Below, piece after piece: positions 19,351-28,194 of a stretch of DNA of 64,000 bases; position 1 is the first letter of the stretch, and the number at the start of each line of letters is the position of its first letter. The DNA lies in assembly GCA_032622095.1 (NCBI GenBank), contig CP136064.1:37066426-37130425 (forward strand), written 5' to 3'. Position numbers and translations under genes: made by a program. Source of the DNA: Siphonodentalium dalli (Eukaryota > Mollusca > Scaphopoda > Gadilida > Siphonodentaliidae). The notes under the pieces were generated by a model. That model was not told the origin of the DNA. It worked only from the letters and a program-made list of their open reading frames with translations, and made no database searches.

Positions 19351-20000
19351 ATGGAAGAATCTTTACTTTTCCAACATCCGTGTAATTTCTTTATCAGCGG
19401 ACCTAGTGGATCAGGTAAAACAGAATTTGTTAAAAAAGTTATTGAATTTAAACACGATTTATTCCAAACACCACAAAGAAAATAGTTTGGTGTTACAAAG
19501 AATGGCAAGACACATACAATCGTATAAAAGAAATTGATAACGTTGAGATTATCGATGGTATTCCAGACGATGATGAGGAAATTGTATCAGATAAATCATT
19601 TCCTCATCTTGTTGTTTTCGATGACATGATGGGGGAACAAGATGAAGACAAAATAATGCTTTGGTTTACTAGAAAAGGTCATCATCGAAATGCTTCAATA
19701 ATTTACATTACTCAAAACATGTTCCAAAAATCAAAAAGTAGCAGAACTATAAGTTTGAATGCACACTACATGGTTTTATTTCAAAGCGTTCGAGATAAAA
19801 ATCAAATAAAAGTTTTGGCTCATCAAATGCAAACCAATCATTTGAAACAAGCATACGAAGATGCAACTTCAATAAATCATGGATATATTTTAGTAGATTT
19901 TCATCCTAGAACAGAAAATTATTTGCGAATTAGAACTGATATTTTCCATAAATGGTTGACAGCTAATGACCGAGGTCCTGTCATTTATTCAAAAGTATAA
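19351..20000 (+). pseudogene. FtsK/HerA-type (A32-like) genome-packaging ATPase, frameshifted
   Basis: Drives DNA into the capsid in Polintons and related viruses. ATG 19351; Walker A GPSGSGKT at residues 17-24 (near 19399-19422). The first frame stops at 19483-19485 right after AAAA (PQRK). The rest of the protein runs in the frame one base back from about 19482 to 20000, with Walker B LVVFDDMM near 19608-19628, the sensor-like IIYITQN, and a C-terminal end of family-typical length (about 216 aa in all). The break is at a short A-run: mutation, assembly error, or less likely programmed -1 frameshifting. It is preceded by the 18721 gene and followed by virion-type small proteins. Confidence 0.88.
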
Positions 20001-20034
20001 ATTCAGTTGTTGTTACTTTTTTCATTTTAGAACC

Positions 20035-20623
20035 ATGTCGTCCACCGAGATGTTTAGTCATGATGAACTGTCACAAATTATAAATTTCTTCACTTTTGCA
20101 GCTGAATTATTTCTTGAACATGATTGGAAATTACCATCACAGACAAAAAAGTTTTTTCAGAGAAATAAAAATGTTCTTAAAAAAATCTCTGATCGATCAA
20201 CTGATATGGAAACAAAACGCAAATTAATTTTACAACGAGGTGGTAGTGGGTTCCTTGGGGGGAGTTTTAATTAGAAGTCTTTTGAAAAATTCATTTGAAC
20301 AAACTGGTAGACAATCTAAAAGTAAATCAAAGGTTTCTCCAAAACGTTCAAAGATTACACTGATGCAAACACAACAAAGGGGTAATCAAAAAGAATCTAA
20401 ACGTAAAACAAAGCTTTCTCTAAATCATTCAAAGTTTACACCGATGCAAACTCAACAAAATCAACATTCTAAATTTACACCTATACCTTCTCAGCAGAAC
20501 CCTCAACATCAACCGTTACAAAAAAAAACAGTTATTGATCTTGAATTTTCTAAATTTATGCCGTTGTCTGATCCATCGAAATCGGCATTCGAAGCTTTAG
20601 AATGGTTCAATCAGAAAAGATAA
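20035..20623 (+). pseudogene. Putative virion-associated basic protein, frameshifted at a G-run
   Basis: ATG 20035 opens a 79-codon frame (helical, Lys-rich, with ETKRKLILQRGG near its end) that stops at 20272-20274. The overlapping frame to 20623 has no usable ATG at its beginning and reads on as a hydrophobic segment, then a Ser/Lys-rich tail with three related motifs (HSKFTPMQTQQ, HSKFTPIPSQQ, FSKFMPLSD). The switch falls at GGGGGG near 20257-20262, so the two halves are probably one gene of about 195 codons. The order basic region, RGG, hydrophobic stretch resembles the following protein at 20680. The function is unknown; a DNA-condensing or membrane-active core protein is an inference from composition. 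Confidence 0.55.
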
Positions 20624-20679
20624 AAGATGAAACATATAATTTTTCTGCTCATTTTGAGACAACTACTTAGACTGTGAAG

Positions 20680-21042
20680 ATGCCTTCAAAAACTAAGAGC
20701 CGGAAAGTACCGCTGATAAAAAAATATGGGGAGTTGATTGTTGCAATGAGTAAAGTTCCATCTGCATATAAAAAGAAAATGATCAACGATGCTCCGAAAC
20801 AAGTGATGGATTGCATTTCAGAATGTTGTCAAAATCTTTTAAAAGGTAATGTAAAACTGAATGAAGCTCAGAACCGCAAGTTACATTCGAAGCGTAAACA
20901 TATCAGATATCTTGCAGACAAGAACAAACCTTTGCAACAAAAGAAAAAAAATTTGAATCAAAAAGGTGGCTTTTTACCATTATTATTTCTTGCTCCATTG
21001 ATTAGCAAAACATTAGGTGCAGTTGTTAAAAATATTTTGTAA
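20680..21042 (+). CDS. Basic core-like protein with hydrophobic C-terminus, 120 aa
   Basis: ATG at 20680. It is rich in Lys/Arg; a central segment (LLKGNVKLNEAQNRKL, SKRKHIRYLADKNKP) is followed by KKKNLNQKGG and the hydrophobic tail FLPLLFLAPLISKTLGAVV. This arrangement recurs in Polinton and adintovirus gene clusters and has been compared with adenovirus core/pX-type proteins; that comparison is by composition and position rather than demonstrated homology. It is likely a virion component. It is intact here and lies 20 nt before the next gene. Confidence 0.65.
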   Translation: MPSKTKSRKVPLIKKYGELIVAMSKVPSAYKKKMINDAPKQVMDCISECCQNLLKGNVKLNEAQNRKLHSKRKHIRYLADKNKPLQQKKKNLNQKGGFLPLLFLAPLISKTLGAVVKNIL

Positions 21043-21062
21043 AAACTAAATCTCAAATAAAT

Positions 21063-21782
21063 ATGAAGAAAATGGTTATTGTACCATTCAGAATGTTGGA
21101 AGATTTCAAACAATGGAAAATGTCAGAAATGAATAAACCTCAATTACCTCCTGATCCTGCAATTTCAAATGTTTCAGATTCTTACAAAGAATTGAAATCA
21201 GTTTATGATAAAAATATTTCTGAATCAGAAAAGTCACAGTTATTTGGAGAAAATTTGTACAAATTGAAAACTTCACAAAAATCTTTAAATTCAAAATTCA
21301 GTTTACCTGAACAAAAGTTATCTGAAAACTTTGGGAACATGAGTGAACATATATTGGAAAGTGTTCCATCTAAACTTCGTGGTAAAGCACAACAAATTTT
21401 AACATTGTTGTCAACTAATCCTAAACTTAGATGGGATGATCGTGGACAATTAATTTATGGAACAGAAACAGTTACTGGATCAAATATAATTGATTTGATA
21501 AACGATGTTGTTCGTCACCGAAAAGGTTTTGACCCAGTTGGTTATGAAACATTCCTACGTGGATTGGGGGAACTTAATGTACCACAAGATTATGTAGGTA
21601 ACAGGAATCGATGGTTGTGGATACAAAGACATTTAAAAGGTCACACTGGTGATGAGTTTCATACACCTCATGCAACTCCTAGCAGTGGCAAGTCAAGAAA
21701 ACGTTCAGTTGATATTTTCACACCTCAAAGTTTTCCTAAAACCAGAAAATCTATTTTGAAAGAATGGTCCCCACTTACATAA
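21063..21782 (+). CDS. Conserved Polinton protein of unknown function, 239 aa
   Basis: ATG 21063; the stop overlaps the integrase start by 19 bp. N-terminal half: charged helices (LEDFKQWKMSEMN, SYKELKSVYDKNI). A central domain, about residues 100-190, contains VPSKLRGKAQQILTLL, WDDRGQLIYG, GSNIIDLINDVVR and NRNRWLWIQRHL. The layout 'helix, W-x-x-x-G-x-(L/I), G-S-N-I-x-D-L, later RWxW' is familiar from proteins next to integrase or capsid genes in metazoan Polintons, but I know of no assigned function. The C-terminus is Ser/Lys/Arg-rich (SGKSRKRS). Confidence 0.75.
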   Translation: MKKMVIVPFRMLEDFKQWKMSEMNKPQLPPDPAISNVSDSYKELKSVYDKNISESEKSQLFGENLYKLKTSQKSLNSKFSLPEQKLSENFGNMSEHILESVPSKLRGKAQQILTLLSTNPKLRWDDRGQLIYGTETVTGSNIIDLINDVVRHRKGFDPVGYETFLRGLGELNVPQDYVGNRNRWLWIQRHLKGHTGDEFHTPHATPSSGKSRKRSVDIFTPQSFPKTRKSILKEWSPLT

Positions 21783-22858
21783 AATTTGACAAACTTCTAA
21801 CTGAAATTTACTACAATCCAAAAGAAGTTGGTGGTTTCAGTGGAGCAAATCAACTTTTTAAAAATGCGAAAGAAAAAAATAACAAAATTAAACTTTCAGA
21901 TGTTAAAAAATGGTTACAATGGCAAAAAACATATACTTTGCTCAAACCAATTGTTCGGAAATTTCGCAGACGTAAAACTATTGTTGCAGGAATTGATATT
22001 CAGTGGCAAGCTGATTTGGCAGATTTGCAAACTTTGCAAAAGCACAATGACAATTACAGATATTTACTTTGTGTTATTGATGTGTTCTCAAAATTTGCAT
22101 GGGTTGAAAAAATTAAAGACAAAACTGGTAAAACTTTAGTTAAAACATTTCAGAAAATTCTCAAATCATCAAAACGAAAACCAGTTTCATTTCAATCTGA
22201 CAAAGGTTCCGAATTCAAAAATAAATTATTTTTACAATTTTTGAAATCTAAGAAAATTCATTTTTTCACAACAGAGAATCCAGAGACAAAAGCAAGTACA
22301 GTTGAACGTTTTCAACGGACATTGAAAACAAAGATGTGGAAATATTTTACACATAATCAAACTTTGAAATACAATGATGTTTTGCACGATTTTGTGAATT
22401 CTTACAACAAAAGTTTTCATAGAAGTATTAAGATGGCACCAGTTTTAGTAACTCGAGAAAATGAAATTGAAGTTTCCAGAAATCTTTATGGAAAGTTAAA
22501 AACGAAAAAAGATAAGATCTTGAAAGTTGGAGATTTTGTTAGAATAAATAAAACAAAGAGAACTTTTGATAAAGGATATCTTCCAAATTGGACAAAAGAA
22601 ATTTTCAAAATTAGTAGAGTTTGTAAAAGTACACCATTAACTTACAAATTAGTAGATTTAGATGGTGAAAACATCGCAGGATCATTTTATGGTAAAGAAA
22701 TTCAACATATAAAAGATAATAAAGTTTACGAAATTGAATCAGTTGTTGGTAAACGTTCAAGAAAAGTTGCTGGTAAATCAGTTAGAGAAATTAAAGTTCA
22801 TTGGGGTGGTTATCCTAACAAATTTGACAGTTGGATTCCTGCCACAAATTTGGTATAA
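21764..22858 (+). CDS. Retroviral-type DDE integrase with C-terminal chromodomain, 364 aa
   Basis: Inserts element DNA into the host with a 6-bp staggered cut. The rve/RNase H-fold catalytic core has D84 (in QADLADL), D146 (SFQSDKGSE) and E181 (STVERFQRT), a DD(34)E layout close to the usual DD35E. An N-terminal helical region (residues 1-60) precedes it. After the core, KVGDFVRINK matches the SH3-like C-terminal domain, and residues about 325-364 (YEIESVVGKRS to SWIPATNLV) form a chromodomain with the IKVHWGGY and WIPA hallmarks, which may guide insertion towards modified histones. Family-typical length and no breaks, so this gene looks intact. Confidence 0.96.
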   Translation: MVPTYIKFDKLLTEIYYNPKEVGGFSGANQLFKNAKEKNNKIKLSDVKKWLQWQKTYTLLKPIVRKFRRRKTIVAGIDIQWQADLADLQTLQKHNDNYRYLLCVIDVFSKFAWVEKIKDKTGKTLVKTFQKILKSSKRKPVSFQSDKGSEFKNKLFLQFLKSKKIHFFTTENPETKASTVERFQRTLKTKMWKYFTHNQTLKYNDVLHDFVNSYNKSFHRSIKMAPVLVTRENEIEVSRNLYGKLKTKKDKILKVGDFVRINKTKRTFDKGYLPNWTKEIFKISRVCKSTPLTYKLVDLDGENIAGSFYGKEIQHIKDNKVYEIESVVGKRSRKVAGKSVREIKVHWGGYPNKFDSWIPATNLV

Positions 22859-22868
22859 AACTTTTAAC

Positions 22869-23132
22869 ATGGCTCAAAATAGTTCAGTTGATCTGGATGT
22901 TCCATCACAATTTCAAATCTGTGGAGAAAAAATTGCAAAAAATCAAGTAACATATTTTACACAAATTATTATAATTGTTGGTATAATCGCTACAGCAATT
23001 GTTCATTTAAGTTTACAAAGTGAAAATAACGAACTGTGGTTAATTTTACTCAGTAGTTCTTTGGGATACATTTTACCAACACCGCGTTTGAAATATTTGA
23101 AAAATCAGTCGACAGAAATTTTGAAAGTATGA
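22869..23132 (+). CDS. Small two-helix membrane protein, 87 aa
   Basis: ATG 22869, 10 nt after the integrase stop. Two hydrophobic segments: about residues 30-49 (FTQIIIIVGIIATAIV) and 56-70 (LWLILLSSSLGYIL), followed by a positively charged tail. Small membrane proteins in this place, between integrase and penton, are common in Polintons; the function is not known to me. The stop codon overlaps the next ATG (ATGA at 23129-23132). Confidence 0.7.
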   Translation: MAQNSSVDLDVPSQFQICGEKIAKNQVTYFTQIIIIVGIIATAIVHLSLQSENNELWLILLSSSLGYILPTPRLKYLKNQSTEILKV

Positions 23133-23980
23133 ATTCTTTCTACATTACAATTCCGAGCGACAGTTCAATGGTAATGTATCCAAACAATACTCAATGTTGT
23201 TTTACTGTACAATTACCAAAACCAATTCAAATTGATAAAGAAAAATGGGAAGTTGCATTAGTCGAACTGATAACACCTTCAGAAACATACAATGTTACAG
23301 GGGATTCGTGTAAATTCAATTTGTTTACAACTGATGCAATAATACTGTCTGTTCTTCAAAATCGTTTTGAAGAAAAGATATTTACGAGACCTGATGGCGT
23401 TCGTGCAATTGAAATACAGATACGCGAAGGTTCGTATACCTCTGCGACAGATTTACTTGATACAATGCAAGATGTAATTGATGAAACACTTGGAGAAGCA
23501 ATGCAAAACGAATACGGATTTCACATCAAGTACTCAAAAGTTACAAAACGTGTGAAAATTATTCGCAAGAGTTTAAGTATCCCAAAACTAGGAATTGAAT
23601 TACCACAATGTCTTTTGCACAAGTTGGGTTACAAAACTGAAAACGCTTCTGAAGATTTTTATTCAAATAGTAGATTTCCGTTTGGTGTAGATTTGTTTGT
23701 TGGTCATAATCAAATGTTTGTTTATTCTGATATTGCCGATTTCACAATTGTTGGAAATGTTGAAGTACAAATTTTACGAGTTGTTTCTTTCAGAATTAAA
23801 AGAGATATCGACGGATTACATGTAAAACATGAATTTTTAAATTTACATTATGTTCCAGTTTCAAAGTCATACTTTGACAAAATTAGTGTAAATATAAGTG
23901 GCGACACAGGAGAATCAATTCAGTTTATTGGTGGTAAGTCTTTGGCGAAGCTGCATTTCAGAAAACGAGAGGAGTTCTAA
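23129..23980 (+). CDS. Penton-base-like minor capsid protein (single jelly roll), 283 aa
   Basis: Forms capsid vertices in Polinton-like virions. The N-terminus FYITIPSDSSM followed by YPNNT and FTVQLPKPI is the usual start of these proteins, as is EKWEVALVELI. The C-terminal part keeps GHNQMFVYSDI, LRVV, the HYVPV motif and SYFDKISVNI, ending in KLHFRK. Length is typical. The start ATG overlaps the stop of the membrane-protein gene. No breaks. Confidence 0.88.
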   Translation: MNSFYITIPSDSSMVMYPNNTQCCFTVQLPKPIQIDKEKWEVALVELITPSETYNVTGDSCKFNLFTTDAIILSVLQNRFEEKIFTRPDGVRAIEIQIREGSYTSATDLLDTMQDVIDETLGEAMQNEYGFHIKYSKVTKRVKIIRKSLSIPKLGIELPQCLLHKLGYKTENASEDFYSNSRFPFGVDLFVGHNQMFVYSDIADFTIVGNVEVQILRVVSFRIKRDIDGLHVKHEFLNLHYVPVSKSYFDKISVNISGDTGESIQFIGGKSLAKLHFRKREEF

Positions 23981-23985
23981 AAACA

Positions 23986-24352
23986 ATGTTTCCCGTGTAT
24001 AGAGGTGTACCACGGCAATATGGTAACGGTATTGGTTCAATTTTCAAATCACTTATGAGATCTGCTGTACCATTTCTAAAACCGATTGGTCGGACAGCTT
24101 TACAACTTGCGAAAAAACACACTTTTGGTGTTGCAGATGAAATTATTAATCAAGGTAAAAGAAGCGTTGATGTCTGAAGGTAAAAAAGCTTTAAAATCTT
24201 TTGGCACACAAGCTAAAAATCAAATTTTGAACTCGAGACAAAAACCTAGAAAAAGAGTAGCGAATTCAAAAATGAATCATTCAGCTGTCAAACGCCGAAA
24301 AAGTCAGTCGAAAAAACATCCTAGCAGTCGAGCTCTTGATATTTTTGATTAA
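23986..24352 (+). pseudogene. pVI-like virion protein, frameshifted
   Basis: ATG 23986, 5 nt after the penton stop. The start (GVPRQYGNGIGSIFKSLMRS, then VPFLKPIGRTALQLAKK) is the amphipathic N-terminus typical of proteins in this slot of adintoviruses and Polintons, compared in the literature with adenovirus pVI. The frame stops at 24175-24177. The expected continuation (SEGKKALKSFGTQAK, then a Lys/Arg-rich tail ending SSRALDIFD) lies in the next frame to 24352. The shift falls at an AAAA run near 24155-24158. It is probably a single gene of about 120 codons, broken or misread here. Confidence 0.65.
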
Positions 24353-24354
24353 TC

Positions 24355-25659
24355 ATGGCACAAATGGTAAATGGATCATGCGAATGCAATAAATCGGAAC
24401 TTGATATAACACATGTTCCACCAACGGTGGCTACAATGTCAGAATCGCAGTGGATCGAAAATCATCCGATTGCACCGCTGAATAATTCTGCTCCGATAGA
24501 GTTTGTCATACCATCTCAAACCGAAAAGTGGACAGATATTAACCAATCTTATCTTTATGTGAAATTCAAAATTACAAAAAAAGATGGAACTAATTTGCTA
24601 GCTGGTACGGAATTAGCACCTGTTAACAATTTCTTTCATAGCATGTTCAGCAGTATCGATGTTTACTTGAACAACAAATTGATAACTTCGAATTCTGACA
24701 CTTACCCATACCGAGCATATTTCGAAAATCTGTTGGGATACTCTCCAGAATATAAAGATAATCAATTAGCAAATTTAGAAATGTGGTATGGCGATACAGC
24801 AGAACAATTTGAAGAGAATACCAAAGGTGGTGGCAATGCTGGATTAACTTCTAGAGAAAGTTTGATCGGTGGTAGTAAAATTGTTGAACTATGTGGACGC
24901 TTACACACTGATCTGTTTCTTCAAGAAAAATATTTACCAAATGGAATTGAAATTCGTATCAGATTAAACAGATCACCATCAAAATTTTGCCTCATTGGCG
25001 CAGAGGATGGACAAATTGTTTTCGAATCAGCAGTGTTCCATGTCAGAACAGTTAGTCTCTTTCCAGCGGTCTCAAATAAATTAAATCAAGAAATTGTCCA
25101 GTCAAAAATGAAAATACCTATCAGACGAGTAGAAATAAAAACTTTCACAATTAGTACTGGACTTAGATCAAAAATTGAAGACCACTTATTTCAAGGACAA
25201 TTACCAAAGAGAATTTTTATTGCGTTGGTCGAAAATAAAGATATGAATGGAGATTTGGGTACCAATCCATTCCACTTCAAACATTTCAGTTTGAATAAAT
25301 TGGAAGTTAGTCAAGACGGTCATACAATACATAACCGTCCATTTGAACCAAACTTCGCAACAAAACAATGTCTCAGATCATATTTATCTTTGTATCAATC
25401 TTTAGGAATGTTTGGTGTTAACAAATCAATTGGCATTAATTTAAAAGAATATATGAATGGATATTGTTTGTGGGGTTTCGACTTGACACTGGACCAAGGA
25501 AGTGACGAGGGACATCTACATCCTATAAAGACAGGGAACCTGCGTTTGGAGCTTCAGTTCTTGACAGCTCTCACTACAGCCGTCAACGTTTTGGTGTATG
25601 CTGAATTCTACAGTGAAATAGAGATCACAGCTTTGAGAGAAGTGCTTACTGACTATTAG
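24355..25659 (+). CDS. Major capsid protein (double jelly roll, hexon-like), 434 aa
   Basis: Trimerises into the capsid facets. ATG 24355 is 2 nt after the pVI-like stop. Family hallmarks: APIEFVIPSQTEKWTDI near residues 43-60, YLYVKFKI, NNFFHSMFSSIDVYLNNK about 90-107 and PYRAYFENLLGY about 116-127 in the first jelly roll; GRLHTDLFLQEKYLPNG in the middle; and FDLTLDQGSDEGHLHPIK with LRLELQF near the C-terminus, where Polinton capsid proteins are most conserved. Length is close to that of other Polinton capsid proteins. The frame is intact. Confidence 0.94.
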   Translation: MAQMVNGSCECNKSELDITHVPPTVATMSESQWIENHPIAPLNNSAPIEFVIPSQTEKWTDINQSYLYVKFKITKKDGTNLLAGTELAPVNNFFHSMFSSIDVYLNNKLITSNSDTYPYRAYFENLLGYSPEYKDNQLANLEMWYGDTAEQFEENTKGGGNAGLTSRESLIGGSKIVELCGRLHTDLFLQEKYLPNGIEIRIRLNRSPSKFCLIGAEDGQIVFESAVFHVRTVSLFPAVSNKLNQEIVQSKMKIPIRRVEIKTFTISTGLRSKIEDHLFQGQLPKRIFIALVENKDMNGDLGTNPFHFKHFSLNKLEVSQDGHTIHNRPFEPNFATKQCLRSYLSLYQSLGMFGVNKSIGINLKEYMNGYCLWGFDLTLDQGSDEGHLHPIKTGNLRLELQFLTALTTAVNVLVYAEFYSEIEITALREVLTDY

Positions 25660-25660
25660 G

Positions 25661-26119
25661 ATGGATTTCACATCACAGCTATGGAACTACTATGAAGAAC
25701 ACCAACGTTCACAAAACTTTGCTCCGAGATGGAACCTGATCTTGGACACACTCAACAACGCTATGATTGAAGAACTACAAGAACTTATTCGCAAGGAAGT
25801 GTCAGCAAACTGTGAAGGATGTAAAATAGAACATCCTAGTCAACGTGAACATGTTCTGTGTTTGTTCTCTACAACTGATGATTGGACAAACCAGTTTATC
25901 GACTTAGCGCTGATTAAACTTGACATAAACAATGTTATGAAAAGATGGTTCCCGAAGCTGATGTGGTTAAACCCACACTGCAAGGAGAAGTTCGAAGCAT
26001 TCATCATGTATGATCATCTGAGAAACAGTTTGGAGCTCAACCGCAAAAAATTCGACGCAGAGTGGACTCTGATGTGGTCACAGCGAGTCAAAGAGAATTA
26101 CAACGATGCAGACAGCTGA
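25661..26119 (+). CDS. Conserved zinc-motif Polinton protein, 152 aa
   Basis: ATG 25661 immediately follows the capsid gene stop and the gene overlaps the protease by 14 bp. Residues about 49-66 contain NCEGCKIEHPSQREHVLC, a CX2CX3H(PSQ)X2HX2C arrangement likely to bind zinc. The rest is helical and acidic/aromatic (WNLILDTLNNAMIEELQELI; FEAFIMYDHLRNSLEL). I recall similar GC-HPSQ-H-C proteins beside capsid genes in other metazoan Polintons but know of no function. Confidence 0.72.
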   Translation: MDFTSQLWNYYEEHQRSQNFAPRWNLILDTLNNAMIEELQELIRKEVSANCEGCKIEHPSQREHVLCLFSTTDDWTNQFIDLALIKLDINNVMKRWFPKLMWLNPHCKEKFEAFIMYDHLRNSLELNRKKFDAEWTLMWSQRVKENYNDADS

Positions 26120-26579
26120 ACTTCAATATATTCTGGACAATTCCTGGTTGTGTAAACTTAACACACATGTTTGTGCTAGAGATCTGTTACCAGAGAAGAA
26201 ACCACAACATATTCAAGCATATATTGTGAACACGCACTCATCGGATCAGCCAGGAGAACACTGGACATTGATGTTATTCAAGGGAAGATCAGCTGTATAC
26301 TTCGACTCATTTGGACTACCACCACCGAGACGATATATGTTACCATTCATAAAAAGGAACTCATCAGCATGGACTATGAATACAACACGATATCAACATC
26401 GTGCGACAAATGTGTGTGGATTATATTGTATATTCGCACTCCACCACATGATGAAAGGAAAGAGGATGAAAATATTATTCAATTCTCGGGATTTCTTCAA
26501 GAATGACAGAACAATAGTTCGATGGTTTGGAAAGCACTATGGTCGATTATACAGAAAAGCAAATTTGCTGTTGAATTAA
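26106..26579 (+). CDS. Adenain-like maturation cysteine protease, 157 aa
   Basis: Cleaves capsid precursor proteins. Catalytic residues of the C5/Ulp1 fold are visible in order: H52 in GEHWTLM, D67 in YFDSFG, Q97 in YQHRATNVCG and C104 in NVCGLYC. The N-terminal CARDLLP and the YIVNTH stretch fit the adenain-like family, as does the short length. It is the last gene of the rightward cluster and overlaps the preceding gene by 14 bp. The frame is intact. Confidence 0.93.
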   Translation: MQTAELQYILDNSWLCKLNTHVCARDLLPEKKPQHIQAYIVNTHSSDQPGEHWTLMLFKGRSAVYFDSFGLPPPRRYMLPFIKRNSSAWTMNTTRYQHRATNVCGLYCIFALHHMMKGKRMKILFNSRDFFKNDRTIVRWFGKHYGRLYRKANLLLN

Positions 26580-26957
26580 ACTTCACCAGGACATCGACGG
26601 CTGATATACATACAACGCAAAGAAGACGACGACCAGATAACAACGAATGTGTCAACAACTCCACAAAATAGACTCTTTTTGTTATTGATTCAGCGTAGGA
26701 TGTTGTAGGATGTTCAATTAAGTTTCTTCAAATCTGAGACCTTGTTTTTGTACATAAATTATTGTTCTTTGTTAATATTATTGATGTATAATAATATATT
26801 ATTGTTCATTGTTCTTGTTCTTGTTTTTGAAAAATAAATGATAAATTTCAACAAAATCGTTTTCACTGTAGGACCCCCCACCAATTGATTCTGTTCGTGT
26901 CGATGTGTCATCTCTGGTCAGAATTATACAAACTTTAAATTAGTAATGAAAAAAATG
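26580..26957. other. 3' noncoding region of the rightward cluster
   Basis: AT-rich and without a supported open frame. It holds the cluster's probable polyadenylation signal at 26833-26838 and reaches to the inner edge of the right terminal repeat. Confidence 0.6.
26833..26838 (+). terminator. Poly(A) signal AATAAA after the protease gene
   Basis: AATAAA in an A-rich context 254 nt after the protease stop, preceded by T-rich GTTCTTGTTTTTG. It is the first good hexamer after the cluster and contrasts with the stem-loop ends of the left-half genes. Confidence 0.55.
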
Positions 26958-27250
26958 TCTAAGTCCATTTTCATTTTTTCGATCAGAAATGTCACATCAA
27001 TGACAGGAACATCTATCCTCAGGGTGGGAACTATGGCCCAGTACCCCCCAGACATGGGCACTATGGCCCAGTACCCCCCAGACATGGGCACTATGGCCCA
27101 GTACCCCCCCAGACATGGGCACTATGGCCCATGGGCCATAGTGCCCATGTCTGGGGGGGTACTGGGCCATAGTGCCCATGTCTGGGGGGGTACTGGGCCA
27201 TAGTGCCCATGTCTGGGGGGTACTGGGCCATAGTGCCCACCATTACTACT
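26958..27250 (-). repeat. Polinton terminal inverted repeat, right (293 bp), internally palindromic
   Basis: Reverse complement of 10211-10503. The palindrome of 31-bp units runs about 27024-27241, with the same CCCATGGG centre near 27132. C/G runs of 6-7 differ slightly between units and between the two ends. Confidence 0.95.
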
Positions 27251-27256
27251 TACACG
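27251..27256. repeat. Polinton target site duplication, right (TACACG)
   Basis: Immediately outside the terminal ACTACT; identical to 10205-10210. Confidence 0.92.
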
Positions 27257-28194
27257 GACAGGCTAAACCATTCCATCTGCCAACAACTTCGTGTTTTATT
27301 ATTATAAATATATATACTGCATGTAAAACAAACGTCGGAAACAGTACATGCCCATTAGAAGCCTATTTTATATAACTTGAAACTCGAGGAAATGAGTTGA
27401 GATCAAGTCTAAAAGATGCGTGCGGAATCGTTTTTTTCGCAGTGACTGAGGTGCGAACATATTTCTGGAAAGTTCAAAACATTTTCGACAGATTCTGGTG
27501 CATATAAATCATGTCCGGCCAAACAGTCGAGCGCGTGGTTCAATTGAAAAACAATTGCACTGAAAATGTGAATGTGGAAACATGGATTATTAAAATGCCT
27601 TATTAATTAACTGGGAAAACAAGCTTTCTCATTCTCAACGCAATAGACATTTGGATATGTTCCCGAAGTCTGTAGATCAGTCGCTAAGGGCATGTTCACA
27701 TTGACACATTGTTAATAAAAGACTAACCAATGATCGCGTTTCTTTTATTTAATTGTGTCGGTATTTTATAATTTACTTTGATGGTTTTTGCCACTGGCAT
27801 ACACACTTGATATAATTCTAGTCAAACACTAGTAAGTTAACCCAATTGGTATATAATATAGCATCGTCGGCAACCAATCGTCTTCACACCCTTCATATGA
27901 ACGATGTCTATTTTGTTATATTAATATGCCAAACAACTCGTACGTATTACTAAGACTAACATTAGTGTAACTAGTGTAGATCAACTTGAGATAACAGAGA
28001 TATTATGTCCGTACACACAACTATTTCAGCGATGGATGAACAGAGATTTTATATCTAGATTTTTGTTATCGATCTCTCAAACGAGGGGCCAGCACCCGTG
28101 GTTCAAACTGTTGTTGGCAAGACACCACACAACATGCCAAATGTGTTATGGGCGCAAGTATAGACAGCTCCAGTGCATTCTAGTTATAGTATGA
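27257..28194. other. Host DNA between Polinton and fucosyltransferase exon
   Basis: No supported open frame on either strand. I looked on the minus strand for a following exon of the fucosyltransferase (for example a GWW-type motif) and did not see one. Probably intron, or 3' flank if the gene is truncated. Confidence 0.5.

Larger units (their letters stand above)
10211..27250 (+). mobile_element. Polinton/Maverick (adintovirus-like) element, 17,040 bp
   Basis: Bounded by 293-bp terminal inverted repeats that begin AGTAGTAATGG and end with its complement, and by a 6-bp target duplication. Inside are the genes that define the group: protein-primed family B DNA polymerase, retroviral-type integrase with chromodomain, FtsK/HerA-type packaging ATPase, adenain-like protease, double-jelly-roll major capsid protein and penton-like minor capsid protein. 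The length fits the usual 15-20 kb. Left half: divergent small genes. Right half: one rightward gene cluster. The polymerase and OTU-like gene carry in-frame stops and three further genes are frameshifted, so this copy appears unable to move by itself. Perfect target duplications and near-identical terminal repeats imply recent insertion. Confidence 0.97.

Noticed and set aside
21828-22139. 103-codon frame inside the integrase gene
   Set aside because: Out-of-frame shadow of a clearly recognisable integrase.
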